A stretch of DNA of 64,000 nt. It comes from Nocardia vermiculata NBRC 100427. GTDB taxonomy: Bacteria; Actinomycetota; Actinomycetes; Mycobacteriales; Mycobacteriaceae. The notes under the pieces are model-generated. The model was not told where the DNA came from and made no database searches. It saw only the letters and a program-made list of their open reading frames with translations. The position numbers and the translations under genes are program-made. Position 1 is the first letter of the stretch. Every line of letters begins with the position of its first letter. The stretch spans positions 78,704 through 142,703 of the forward strand of contig NZ_BDCA01000011.1 in assembly GCF_001613265.1 (NCBI RefSeq). Direction: 5' to 3'. Below are positions 17,894 to 25,754 of the stretch, in pieces.

Positions 17894-17948
17894 CGATGGG
17901 ACTGTTATCCCATCGCCTGCTACTGTGATGAGACAACCATCCCATCAC
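17894..17948. promoter_or_regulatory. Pair of TetR operators in the divergent promoter
   Basis: Site 1 (17894-17915) is a perfect inverted repeat: CGATGGGA, 6 bp, TCCCATCG. Site 2 (17925-17948) repeats the theme with GTGATG and CATCAC arms around 12 bp, including TCCCATCAC. Their centres are 32 bp apart, about three helical turns, so dimers would lie on one face. Confidence 0.75.
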
Positions 17949-17962
17949 TCGAAGGGGAAGTC

Positions 17963-18844
17963 ATGCGCGTATTCGTCACCGGCGGCACCGGCCTGGTGGG
18001 CTCGGCCGTCGTCGCGGAACTGCTCGCGAACGGTCACACGGTCCTCGCCCTCGCCCGCTCCAACTCATCCGCCGCGGCCGTGTCCGCCGCCGGCGCGGAA
18101 CCGATCCGCGGCGATCTCACCGATCTGGACACCATCCGTGCCGCGGCCGCCCGCAGCGAAGGCGTCATCCACCTGGCATTCAGCAACGACTTCAGCTCCG
18201 AGGACACCGTGCTGGCAGCAGTCGCCGAGGAGGGCGCCGCCATGGCCGCGCTGGGCGAGGAACTCACCGACAGCGATCGCCCGTACGTCACGGTCTCGGG
18301 CACGCCGATGGCAGCGGGCCGCGCGGCCACCGAATCGGATCCACTGACCTCCGCGGGCCCCGTTGCTGGACGCGTCCAGTCGGTCACCTCGGTCCTCGAC
18401 CTGGCCACCCAGGGCGTCCGCAGTTCGGCGATCCGCCTGCCGCGCACCGTCTACAACAACGGCACCGGCGGATTCACCGGAATCCTCACCACCGCCGCCC
18501 GCCAGAGCGGAGTAGCGGGATACCCGGGCGACGGCACCCAGCGCTGGCCCGCCGTCCACGCCCTCGACGCAGCCGTCCTGTTCCGCCTCGCCCTGGAAAA
18601 GGCACCGGCCGGAACCGCCTGGCACGCCGTGGGCGACGAGGGCGTCGCAGTGCGCGATATGGCGTCGGTGATCGGCCGCCGGCTCGGCGTACCGGTGGAA
18701 AGCGTGCCCCCGGAGGCATTCGGGCCGCTCGCAGAGATCTTCGCGCTCGACCAGCCCGCTTCCAGCGTGCACACCCGCGAAGCGCTCGGGTGGGAGCCGG
18801 AACAGCCTGGGCTGCTTGCGGATCTGGAGAACATCCAGCCCTGA
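17963..18844 (+). CDS. NAD(P)-binding SDR-family oxidoreductase (NmrA/epimerase-like)
   Basis: A 293-residue atypical SDR. The nucleotide-binding motif is VTGGTGLVGSAV at residues 5-16, followed by GDLTDLD and VIHLAFS. A Y-x3-K pair is not in the classical place (RTVYNNGTGG), so the usual catalytic Tyr/Lys is uncertain. RSSAIRLPRTVY and the C-terminal HTREALGWEPEQPGLLADL match the YwnB/NmrA-like and epimerase-like families. The ATG at 17963 has GAAGGGGA upstream; longer readings overlap the TetR gene. It is the probable target of the divergent TetR, perhaps for detoxification of a reactive compound. Confidence 0.85.
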   Translation: MRVFVTGGTGLVGSAVVAELLANGHTVLALARSNSSAAAVSAAGAEPIRGDLTDLDTIRAAAARSEGVIHLAFSNDFSSEDTVLAAVAEEGAAMAALGEELTDSDRPYVTVSGTPMAAGRAATESDPLTSAGPVAGRVQSVTSVLDLATQGVRSSAIRLPRTVYNNGTGGFTGILTTAARQSGVAGYPGDGTQRWPAVHALDAAVLFRLALEKAPAGTAWHAVGDEGVAVRDMASVIGRRLGVPVESVPPEAFGPLAEIFALDQPASSVHTREALGWEPEQPGLLADLENIQP

Positions 18845-18896
18845 GCGCACTCGACCGGTCGCCTGGCACACCTCCTCGCGGTCCGAGCCGGACACC

Positions 18897-19003
18897 TCGA
18901 CAGTTTGCCGACCATACAGTCGGCAGATTGCCGGTCAGAGACTCGGCAGATTGCCGACAACCCTGTCGGCAGATTGCCGATCAGGTGGTCGGCAGATTGC
19001 CGA
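18897..19003. repeat. Five-unit palindromic array with 23-bp period
   Basis: Five copies of a 15-bp unit, TCGGCA-GAT-TGCCGA, start at 18897, 18920, 18943, 18966 and 18989, exactly 23 bp apart with 8-bp spacers of differing sequence. Each unit is itself an inverted repeat. Copy 1 has two substitutions and copy 2 one at its last base. The period is not a multiple of three, so it is not coding. It lies between the reductase stop and a truncated DUF4143 gene. It looks like iterons or a clustered operator rather than a CRISPR. Confidence 0.85.
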
Positions 19004-19013
19004 TAGCACCCAG

Positions 19014-19703
19014 GTAACACCAGGTCGTATCCGAGAATTCGCGGATATCCGTCAGGCAACGGTCCTGCCTCAACTCGCCACCCTCGTAGCGGACCGAGCA
19101 GGCCACCCTCTCGTGGTGGATGACATCGCCAAAGGCCTCGGACTGTCCCGCGATACCGTGCAGACCTACCTCGGTTACTTCGAAACTGTCTTCTTGATGG
19201 CGACCGTAAGGCCGTGGTCGACAAACCTGTCTTCACGGGAAACGAAGTCACCCAAGCTTTTTCTCACCGATTCGGGGTTGGCCGCACATCTACTCCGCAC
19301 CGATGAGCGATCGCTCGGGCAGCCTGGGAACCAGTTCCTCGGCCGCTTGGTCGAGACCTTCGTCTTCACCGAACTCCTGAAGCTCAAGGGCCTCACCAAC
19401 GATGCGTTCGACATTCTGCACTACCGGGATCGGGATGGTCGCGAGATCGACTTCATTCTCGAAGCAGCCGACGGTTCGATCTTCGCAATCGAGGTGAAGG
19501 CATCCGCTTCTCCGACGGTCAAGGATGCACGGCACCTGAGCTGGCTCCGCGACAAACTCGGCAACCGGTTCACGGCCGGAATCGTTTTGCATCTAGGCGA
19601 CCAGGGCGTGTCCTACGGAGATCGCCTCATGGCGCTACCGGTGTCTGCTTTGTGGGGAAACACCGTAATACCAGGTATGTCAGGTGGACACGCAGTCGGC
19701 TGA
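19014..19703 (+). pseudogene. C-terminal remnant of an AAA ATPase/DUF4143 protein
   Basis: The frame encodes about 225 residues matching the second half of the AAA-14/DUF4143 family: REFADIRQATVLPQLATL, DDIAKGLGLSRDTVQTYLGYFE, SPKLFLTDSGLAAHLL, QFLGRLVETFVFTELLK and the nuclease-like YRDRDGREIDFILE then IEVKAS. The N-terminal ATPase with its P-loop is absent, and the frame runs upstream through the 23-bp repeat array without a plausible start. It is therefore a 5'-truncated gene. The retained C-terminus looks intact, including the D-x-IDF-IL and E-V-K residues of a PD-(D/E)XK-type fold. Confidence 0.7.
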
Positions 19704-19875
19704 TTACCCGCAGTGTTCGGCGAGGTTCGGGTGCCGCGGCTCGGTGTCAGGGCACGGTCCGCGGCGCCGCAATCAGGCGGTAGTCATGCCCGCATCCGCC
19801 GCCGGTGCAGCGCGCACGCGAGGCCGGCCGGGGCGAACGATAAAACCATTTGCCCCGATTGAAAGGATTGCCGGA

Positions 19876-20688
19876 GTGGAACGACTGAGATCAGCAACAG
19901 TAAATGGCGTCGATATAGCGTTTATCGACTCCGCCGGAACCGGGCGTCCGATCGTCATGCTGCACGGCACTTTCGGACGTGGTTCCAATTTTGCCCGACT
20001 CGGCCGCGACCTCTCGCCGGGGGCGCGCGTCATCGCACCCGATCAGCGGGGTCACGGTAACAGCAGCCATTCCGACAGCTACTCCAACGCTGACTTCGTC
20101 ACCGACGCTGCCGAGCTGATCCGGCATCTGGATCTCGGCCCGGTCGTGGTACTGGGTCATTCACGTGGCGGTATCACCGCTTACCACCTGGCCGCACAAC
20201 ATCCTGACCTCGTGGCGGCACTGATCATCGAGGATGTCGGACCAGTGATGCGCTCACCGGAGATCGAACACCCGGTACTGGACGTGCGTGACTGGCCCGC
20301 CACCGGCGCGACCGAAGAACAGCTGGCAGATGCACTCCGTGCCAAAGGTATCCCCGACCCGGGATTCTTCATGCAGAGTGCCGAGCCCACAGCGAACGGC
20401 CACTGGCGACTGCTGTTCGACTGGAACGAGATGATGGATGTGCAAGTCAGCGGAATCGGAGACTGGTGGGACAAGTGGCTCAGCTCGACCTGCCCGGCGC
20501 TGGTATTGCGCGGCGAACACAGCACGCTCCTCCCCGAACCACTGGCTCGTGAGATGGTGACCCGGCGCTCCAACGCCCGACTGGTGCAGTTCCCGGACGC
20601 CGCACACTGGATCCATGACGACGACCCCGAAGGCGTAGCCGAAGTGGTCGCCGGTTTCCTGCGCGAACTCGACAACGGGGCGGACTAG
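19876..20688 (+). CDS. Alpha/beta hydrolase
   Basis: A 270-residue alpha/beta hydrolase. The oxyanion HGTFGRG is at about residues 33-39, the nucleophile elbow is GHSRGG, and the C-terminal His lies in AHWIHDDDP. RGEHSTLLP carries a conserved acidic position, although the exact catalytic acid is not certain. Proteins like this act as epoxide hydrolases, haloperoxidase-like enzymes or esterases; the substrate is not deducible. The GTG at 19876 is chosen because GAAAGGA lies 8 nt upstream and the conserved fold begins directly after; the longer open frame upstream is not protein-like. Confidence 0.85.
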   Translation: MERLRSATVNGVDIAFIDSAGTGRPIVMLHGTFGRGSNFARLGRDLSPGARVIAPDQRGHGNSSHSDSYSNADFVTDAAELIRHLDLGPVVVLGHSRGGITAYHLAAQHPDLVAALIIEDVGPVMRSPEIEHPVLDVRDWPATGATEEQLADALRAKGIPDPGFFMQSAEPTANGHWRLLFDWNEMMDVQVSGIGDWWDKWLSSTCPALVLRGEHSTLLPEPLAREMVTRRSNARLVQFPDAAHWIHDDDPEGVAEVVAGFLRELDNGAD

Positions 20689-20769
20689 GCCGCGTTCGAC
20701 AAGCCCGATGGAGGTCCTCGGTTCCGTTTCGAGGTGAGCTGGGGTGGCATCGTGTCGTGGGTCTGCGTA

Positions 20770-20819
20770 TTGCGTTGCAGCGCGATGTCAGCTAATACTT
20801 AACCTTGTGGCTAAGTATT
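20770..20819 (+). promoter_or_regulatory. Leaderless promoter and operator of the ArsR gene
   Basis: TTGCGT (20770-20775), a 17-bp spacer and TAATAC (20793-20798) place the transcript start at or next to the GTG at 20807, with no Shine-Dalgarno. A perfect inverted repeat, AATACTTA (20794-20801) and TAAGTATT (20812-20819), straddles the start codon. Binding there would block both RNA polymerase and initiation. Confidence 0.65.
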
Positions 20820-21151
20820 CCGTTGTGTTGGATGACGTATTCGCCGCCCTTGCGGATCCGTCGCGCCGCGCGGTAGTTCAGCAACTCGGGTCCGGTCCCG
20901 CCAGTGTCGGCGAGCTGGCTGAATCTGCACCGATCACGCTGCCGGCGTTTCTGAAACACATCCGTGTCCTGGAGTCCAGCGGGCTGATCCGGACGGTCAA
21001 AACTGGGCGGGTGCGCCGCTGCGAACTCGACCGGGAACGGTTCGGGCTGGTCGAGGACTGGCTGGCCGAACAGCGCCACATCTGGGAGCGCCGCACCGAC
21101 CGGCTCGAGCAATTCCTCACCGAATCAAAGGAGTCTCGCGATGAACCCTGA
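20807..21151 (+). CDS. ArsR-type winged-helix regulator
   Basis: A 114-residue ArsR-fold repressor. The HTH spans VFAALADPSRRAVVQQL, SVGELAESAPITLPAFLKHIRVLESSGLIRTVKTGRVRRC. It lacks the Cys-containing metal box of true ArsR/SmtB sensors, so it belongs to the metal-independent group usually paired with AHSA1 genes. It starts a three-gene unit with AHSA1 and DHFR-like genes (overlap or under 10 bp spacing). GTG 20807 sits inside the palindrome described separately and is probably leaderless. Confidence 0.92.
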   Translation: MAKYSVVLDDVFAALADPSRRAVVQQLGSGPASVGELAESAPITLPAFLKHIRVLESSGLIRTVKTGRVRRCELDRERFGLVEDWLAEQRHIWERRTDRLEQFLTESKESRDEP

Positions 21152-21617
21152 CCTCGATCTCACTCTCAACCGCGTAATCCGCGCGCCACGTGCCAGCGTA
21201 TGGAAGGCCTGGACCGACCGGGAAAGCCTGGCGCAGTGGTGGCTCCCCGCACCGACCCTGTGCCGTGTCGAGAGACTCGAGATCCGACCCGCAGGTGCGT
21301 TCGTCACCACGATGAGCGACGACGGCGAGAAGTTCGTTCCGCACCTGAATGCCTGTTTCCTGCTGGCCGAGGAGTGTGAACGTCTCGTGTTCACCAATGC
21401 GGTCGACAGCGGCTGGCGTCCGGCCGCACCTGCTCCGGTGTCGATGACCGCCGAGATCACCCTGCGTGATCACCCCGACGGCACCGACTATCGGATTCTG
21501 GTCCGGCACGGTGACCCGGCAGCGCGGGCCCGTCACCAAGAACTGGGATTCGCGTACGGGTGGGGGACGGTCACCGATCAACTCACACAACTGGTCGAAG
21601 GCGAAGCGACGGCATGA
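21141..21617 (+). CDS. SRPBCC/AHSA1-domain protein
   Basis: A 158-residue START-like protein of the AHSA1 family: LNRVIRAPRASVWKAWTD at the start, WWLPAP, and GWGTVTDQLTQLVE in the C-terminal helix. The fold has a hydrophobic cavity that binds small molecules. It overlaps the end of the ArsR gene by 11 bp. ArsR-AHSA1 pairs are very common in actinobacteria, and the AHSA1 member is thought to sense or bind a lipid-like ligand. Function is unproven here. Confidence 0.9.
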   Translation: MNPDLDLTLNRVIRAPRASVWKAWTDRESLAQWWLPAPTLCRVERLEIRPAGAFVTTMSDDGEKFVPHLNACFLLAEECERLVFTNAVDSGWRPAAPAPVSMTAEITLRDHPDGTDYRILVRHGDPAARARHQELGFAYGWGTVTDQLTQLVEGEATA

Positions 21618-22240
21618 AACTCGCGCTCACCGAGTTCGTCACACTCGACGGGGTCAGCCAGGGACCGGGCTCACCGACCGAGGACACCACCGACGGCTTT
21701 GATCGCGGCGGCTGGCTGGTGCCCTATCTGGACGAGGTGTTCATCCAGCGCACCTCCGAATGGCTCGATGCCGCCGACGGACTCCTGCTCGGGCGCCGCA
21801 CCTACAAGGCGTTCGCACGGGACTGGCCCGCCATCACCGATCCTCGCGACCCGTTCACCGAGCGGATGAACAGCCTGCCGAAATACGTGGTGTCCAACAC
21901 TCTGACAACAGGCAGCTGGAACCCGACGACGGTACTGCGTGGCGACGCGGCCACCGCTGTGGGCGAGCTGAAACACCGGCCTGGCCGTGAATTGCAGATC
22001 CACGGCAGCTCACGCCTCGGCAATTGTCTACTTGCCGCGGGCCTGGTCGACATCGTCCGACTCGCCGTCGCACCGACCGTGCTGGGCATGGGGCGGCGAC
22101 TACTTACCGGCACTGGCCCGAGTACCGGCCTTCGGCTCACCCGCCATGAGGCCACCAGCCTTGGCCTGCTCCTACTCGAATACGAGGTCAGCGGACCGGC
22201 ACCACTCGCCGAATTCGACGGCGTCGGCCAGTTCGTCTGA
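21614..22240 (+). CDS. Dihydrofolate reductase/RibD C-terminal-like protein
   Basis: A 208-residue member of the DHFR-like (RibD_C) family. It begins MKLALTEFVTLDGVSQGPGSPTE, then GLLLGRRTYKAFA, KYVVSNTL, and GSSRLGNCLLAAGLVD. The family binds NADPH, but most members have no known substrate. The ATG overlaps the AHSA1 stop (ATGA), so translation is coupled. It is the third gene of the ArsR unit. Confidence 0.9.
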   Translation: MKLALTEFVTLDGVSQGPGSPTEDTTDGFDRGGWLVPYLDEVFIQRTSEWLDAADGLLLGRRTYKAFARDWPAITDPRDPFTERMNSLPKYVVSNTLTTGSWNPTTVLRGDAATAVGELKHRPGRELQIHGSSRLGNCLLAAGLVDIVRLAVAPTVLGMGRRLLTGTGPSTGLRLTRHEATSLGLLLLEYEVSGPAPLAEFDGVGQFV

Positions 22241-22249
22241 ACGGCGCCG

Positions 22250-22465
22250 TCAGACTGTCCGCAGCATCGGTTGCAGATGTGCCGACCGGCCATACGCCGC
22301 AAGCCGATCGATCACCGAGCCGACCGTTTCGGTATGGATGGCGGCACTGTGCCGATGCTGCGGCACATTCGCTCCGACCCACCTGTCGATCATCCGCACA
22401 ACCTCACGGCGCGACGCGTCTACCTCGCGAGTAACACCAGGTTGAGGCTCGATCGACGACTGGAC
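22250..22465 (-). pseudogene. Fragment resembling the C-terminus of a DUF4254 protein
   Basis: In the otherwise gene-free gap between two plus-strand genes, the minus strand carries about 71 open codons with a DUF4254-like core: REVVRMIDRWVGANVP, then HTETVGSVIDRLA. The W near IDRW and HTETVG-VIDRL are the recognisable family residues. No N-terminal half or good start is present, and the end is short. It is probably a decayed gene. The rest of 22241-22569 shows nothing else. Confidence 0.4.
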
Positions 22466-22572
22466 TCACGTGGAGTCGGCCGGTGGCGGCAGAGCCGATG
22501 AATTCCGGGCAGCGCAGCCGTCCATACAACGGACGTGCACGGCATGGTGTCGTGTCGAGCAGGAGGCTTGTG

Positions 22573-23211
22573 GTGGCGAATAGTGTGGCCCGGCAGGAAC
22601 TGTGGACGATGGCACACACTGAGCGTGCGGCCTTGGCGGAGGATCTCGCCGGTCTCGATGAAGAGCAATGGGCCGGGCGGTCGTTGTGCGAGCAATGGAC
22701 GGTGGAGGAGGTTGTCGCGCACCTCACCGCGGCGGCGAGTATCGGGCCCTGGCGCTGGATGCGCAGTGTATTCGGCGCGCGCTTCGATTTCGATGAGCAC
22801 AATGCGCGGCGGCTGGCCGAGCATCGGGGGGCGACTCCGGCGGAAACGCTGGACCGTTTCCGCGCCATCATCACCAGTTCCACCGCCCCGTTCGGGCATC
22901 CGGCAGCATGGCTCGGTGAGGTGATCGTGCACGCCCAGGACATCCGCCACCCACTGGGCTTGCCCAGCCTCCCTTCGGTCACTGCCGCCACCGAGGTCGC
23001 AGAGTTCTACGCGAGCCGGAACTTCACCGTGAACAGTCGCAGCACGATCGAGGGTCTGCGCGTGGAAGCCACCGATGGGCCGTTTGCCACAGGCGCCGGC
23101 CCACTGGTGAGTGGATCGACCATCGCACTGGTCATGGCGATGGCCGGCCGGGCCGAGTATTGCGCGGAGCTCGAGGGGGCCGGCTCGGCCATGCTGCGGA
23201 GCCGGCTGTGA
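22573..23211 (+). CDS. Maleylpyruvate isomerase family mycothiol-dependent protein (MDMPI/DinB fold)
   Basis: A 212-residue protein with the MDMPI four-helix bundle: RAALAEDLAGLDEEQW, SLCEQWTVEEVVAHL, and GEVIVHAQDIRHPLG. The three conserved His (VVAHL, VHAQD, IRHPL) are the typical metal-binding set. The C-terminal domain (STIEGLRVEATDG, GAGPLVSGS) is the sterol-carrier-like MDMPI C domain. Such enzymes use mycothiol, consistent with SigR/RsrA in this window. The start is GTG 22573 with AGGAGG 6 nt upstream; GTG 22570 is the alternative. Confidence 0.88.
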   Translation: MANSVARQELWTMAHTERAALAEDLAGLDEEQWAGRSLCEQWTVEEVVAHLTAAASIGPWRWMRSVFGARFDFDEHNARRLAEHRGATPAETLDRFRAIITSSTAPFGHPAAWLGEVIVHAQDIRHPLGLPSLPSVTAATEVAEFYASRNFTVNSRSTIEGLRVEATDGPFATGAGPLVSGSTIALVMAMAGRAEYCAELEGAGSAMLRSRL

Positions 23212-23242
23212 ATCCGATGCATGTCGGCCGCGGAGCGTCCGT

Positions 23243-23995
23243 TCAGCCGATCTGATATGCGTTGTCCTGCAGTTGTTTCCATGCCCGATCGATCCAGGCG
23301 TTGAACAGAGATGTAAGGGCGCCGGTGTCGGCGGGACGTATCGACAGGTGCTCGCGGGTTACCTGCTGCAGGTAGCGGCCGTCGCCGGCTACGTCCAACC
23401 ACTGTGCGGTGAACCAGGGTTCGGTGGTCGTGTGCAGCGGTCCGGTGAGCAGTCCGGCTACACCGCCGACCCGGGTGCCGCGGATGCGGCGCTCGTATCG
23501 TTCGCGGGCCGATCTGCCGTACCCGGCCTGGGTTTGCTGGCGGAGTTCGTCGAGGTGGAAGGTTTCCTTCGGTGCGGTGCCGGGCGGGCAGGTGGGCAGG
23601 ATGTGCGCCAGTCTCGGTGCCATCTGCTCGGTGCGGAACAGGCGGCAGCGGATTCGGCCGTGGATGCCGTCGGCGGCGGTCTGGGTGAGCATGACCGCGT
23701 GGTCGTCGTTGCGTGCCGACAGCACGCGGTACTCCCGCGGTTGCCCGTTGCCGAGTGTGGTGGATTCGCCGAGGACTTGAATCCGGAGTCGGCAGGTGTC
23801 GAGGGTGTGGAATGCGAGGCGGATTTGTTCGGCCTCTTCACCCTGGTATCGGGCGCGCACCGCGATGCGGTGGGCGCGGGCTTCGTTCGCGCCCGCGAAC
23901 CGGCTGGTGTAGGACAGCGGTCGTGGCAGGCGGTCGCGGGCGTCGCCGAGCCATAACGCGGCGAAATCGTCTGGTTCCCAATTCCATTCGGCCAT
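23243..23995 (-). CDS. ESX secretion-associated protein EspG
   Basis: A 250-residue EspG-family chaperone. The start MAEWNWEPDDFAALWLGDARDRLPRPLSYTSRF fits EspG (W-x-PDDF-ALW, D-R-P-PL). EspG binds the helical tip of PE/PPE-type substrates and delivers them to the type VII machine. It lies immediately downstream of two ESX-substrate-like genes on the same strand, its natural partners. No ESX core gene (EccB/C/D) is in the window. Confidence 0.85.
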   Translation of the reverse strand: MAEWNWEPDDFAALWLGDARDRLPRPLSYTSRFAGANEARAHRIAVRARYQGEEAEQIRLAFHTLDTCRLRIQVLGESTTLGNGQPREYRVLSARNDDHAVMLTQTAADGIHGRIRCRLFRTEQMAPRLAHILPTCPPGTAPKETFHLDELRQQTQAGYGRSARERYERRIRGTRVGGVAGLLTGPLHTTTEPWFTAQWLDVAGDGRYLQQVTREHLSIRPADTGALTSLFNAWIDRAWKQLQDNAYQIG

Positions 23996-24013
23996 GCGTG
24001 GTCCTCGTCGGTG

Positions 24014-25198
24014 TTACTTCTGTGGATCGGGGTTGTCGCCGCCGATCACACCGCCGGGGATTGTGCGCGGCGCGGAACCGAGCAATTCTTCGGTGTTCTC
24101 CATGGTGCGAAGCCATTCCGGGATTTCGTGCTTCTTCTCGTCTTCCTCGGACTTGCCTCTACCCATGCCGCCCATACCGGGCATCCCCATGCCTGGCCTG
24201 CCGTTGGCGCCGGCCTGAGCCGCCGCGGCCGGAACACCACCGGCACCGGCCGCCGGTGCGCCGGGGACGCTACGACCGGGCCCTGCGGAACCACCGCCGA
24301 GACCGCTTCCCGGAAGGCCACCACCTGGTAGGCCACCGAGGCCACCGCCCGGATAGGAGCCGGGGCCGAGGCCGGCGGCGCGGGTCGGCGCGGAACTCGG
24401 GTCGACGCCCGCGTGGGCGGTCGGGGTTCCCGGACTGCTCGTGCCCGCGGGCGATGTGGCCGTGGGAGTCGTCGACGCCGGATCCGTGCCGGTCGGATCT
24501 GTGTCGGCCGGTTCCTCATCGGCAGGGGTTTTCGGCGTGCCCGGGTCTGTGCCACCATCGGTGCCCGGATCGACACTCCCAGGCTGGGGGCCACCGGAAT
24601 TGCTGTTGTCGATACCCGGGGTGCCGCCCTTGTTCGGGTCCAGGGTGAAGAGAGGATCGGTCGGGCTCACCGGCCGAGGCAGCACCGGAATCGCCTTGTC
24701 CGCCGCCGTGAAGTCGGCGACGTAATATTTCTTCATCGCGTCGCGCGCGTCATCACGAGCCTGGTCGATTTTGTCCTTGGCTCGCGGTCCCTCCCAGATC
24801 CCGATATCCCAACTCTTCGGGTTGATAGCCCACGCCGACTCTTTCGGTTCCGCGACATTGGTTTTCGTGTTGATGATGCCGGTGACCGTCGTCGATACCT
24901 GCGCCGCCAGACCTTTCAACGCCGGAGCGAAGTCCAACGCCCGCTGCGCGTAGTTGTTGATGGCCTGCCGTGACGCTTCGGCCGCGGCACCATCCCAGGC
25001 CGACGCACTGGAACGGCGGATACGCGCGGCGAACTCCTGGACGTTCACCTCCCAGTCGGCGCCCATACGTACATACTTACCGGCAGCATTGAACGCGTCG
25101 GTGGTATCCTGCGGATGAAATGCCCGGTAGATGGCCCAATGCTCGAGCGAATCGGGATGTTCCGGATTGGCGATCCGCGGATCCTCTGTGCCACTCAA
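24014..25198 (-). CDS. PPE-like ESX substrate with Pro/Gly-rich C-terminus
   Basis: A 394-residue protein. Residues 20-130 are helical with the WXG-type turn SAWDG (near residue 68), like PPE/WXG100 substrates. Residues 180-394 are low complexity, rich in Gly, Pro, Ser and Thr (for example GTDGGTDPGTP, GLGGLPGGGLPG) and end with a charged segment (KSEEDEKKHEIPEWLR). No signal peptide is present, as expected for type VII secretion. Its ATG overlaps the stop of the upstream gene by 4 bp, so the pair is translationally coupled and probably forms a heterodimer. EspG follows. Confidence 0.75.
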   Translation of the reverse strand: MSGTEDPRIANPEHPDSLEHWAIYRAFHPQDTTDAFNAAGKYVRMGADWEVNVQEFAARIRRSSASAWDGAAAEASRQAINNYAQRALDFAPALKGLAAQVSTTVTGIINTKTNVAEPKESAWAINPKSWDIGIWEGPRAKDKIDQARDDARDAMKKYYVADFTAADKAIPVLPRPVSPTDPLFTLDPNKGGTPGIDNSNSGGPQPGSVDPGTDGGTDPGTPKTPADEEPADTDPTGTDPASTTPTATSPAGTSSPGTPTAHAGVDPSSAPTRAAGLGPGSYPGGGLGGLPGGGLPGSGLGGGSAGPGRSVPGAPAAGAGGVPAAAAQAGANGRPGMGMPGMGGMGRGKSEEDEKKHEIPEWLRTMENTEELLGSAPRTIPGGVIGGDNPDPQK

Positions 25199-25701
25199 TA
25201 TGTTTTTCCGTTCGGGAGCATGTACGGGCCTGCGACGTGCGTGGTGGAGGAGATCCCGCTCGGAGGCGGATTGGCGGAGATCTCGTTGTAATGGGCGGCG
25301 AATTCTTGATCGGTATCGATCAGCTTCTGAGCGATCGTGTGGTGCAGGATTTGGATATCGTCGATGATTTGATAGTGCTCTTCGAGGATGTCGTGAACAT
25401 TATTATCCGACCCTTTCCCGGAGTCGCCCTTCGCCGCCTTCGAGCGAAACCAGTCGACCATCACCTTCGCAGAGGGAAGAATGTCCTGGTCCTCGCCCAG
25501 TCCCCAATGCTTTTGAGCAGCAAGATCCTTCGCTATCCGCTGCTGGTCTTGAATGAAGTCTTTGAACGCTTGACAGTCGCGGTCGATGTAGAAGAACTCT
25601 TCGGCGTTGAGCCGCACATTGCTATTAAAGTTTACGGTTAGCCGACCTTCCTGCGCCTCGGAAATCAGAGACTCCAGTGGCCGAGGTGTATCGGGTGCCA
25701 T
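25195..25701 (-). CDS. Possible WXG-type partner of the PPE-like protein
   Basis: A 168-residue mostly helical protein of unrecognised family. HWGLG may be the WXG turn, flanked by helices (CQAFKDFIQDQQRIAKDLAAQ before, VHDILEEHYQIIDDIQILHHTIAQKL after). Its 4-bp overlap with the PPE-like gene and the nearby EspG gene suggest it is the small partner of a secreted pair, as PE is for PPE. This assignment rests on context more than on sequence. Confidence 0.6.
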   Translation of the reverse strand: MAPDTPRPLESLISEAQEGRLTVNFNSNVRLNAEEFFYIDRDCQAFKDFIQDQQRIAKDLAAQKHWGLGEDQDILPSAKVMVDWFRSKAAKGDSGKGSDNNVHDILEEHYQIIDDIQILHHTIAQKLIDTDQEFAAHYNEISANPPPSGISSTTHVAGPYMLPNGKTY

Positions 25702-25754
25702 GACCTCCCCCTACTTCTTCGGATCCAACGCTTCCTCCGAGTGACTCCTAGCTG

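Noticed and set aside
18897..19003. CRISPR array
   Set aside because: Units are 15 bp with 8-bp spacers, far too short, and no cas genes are near.
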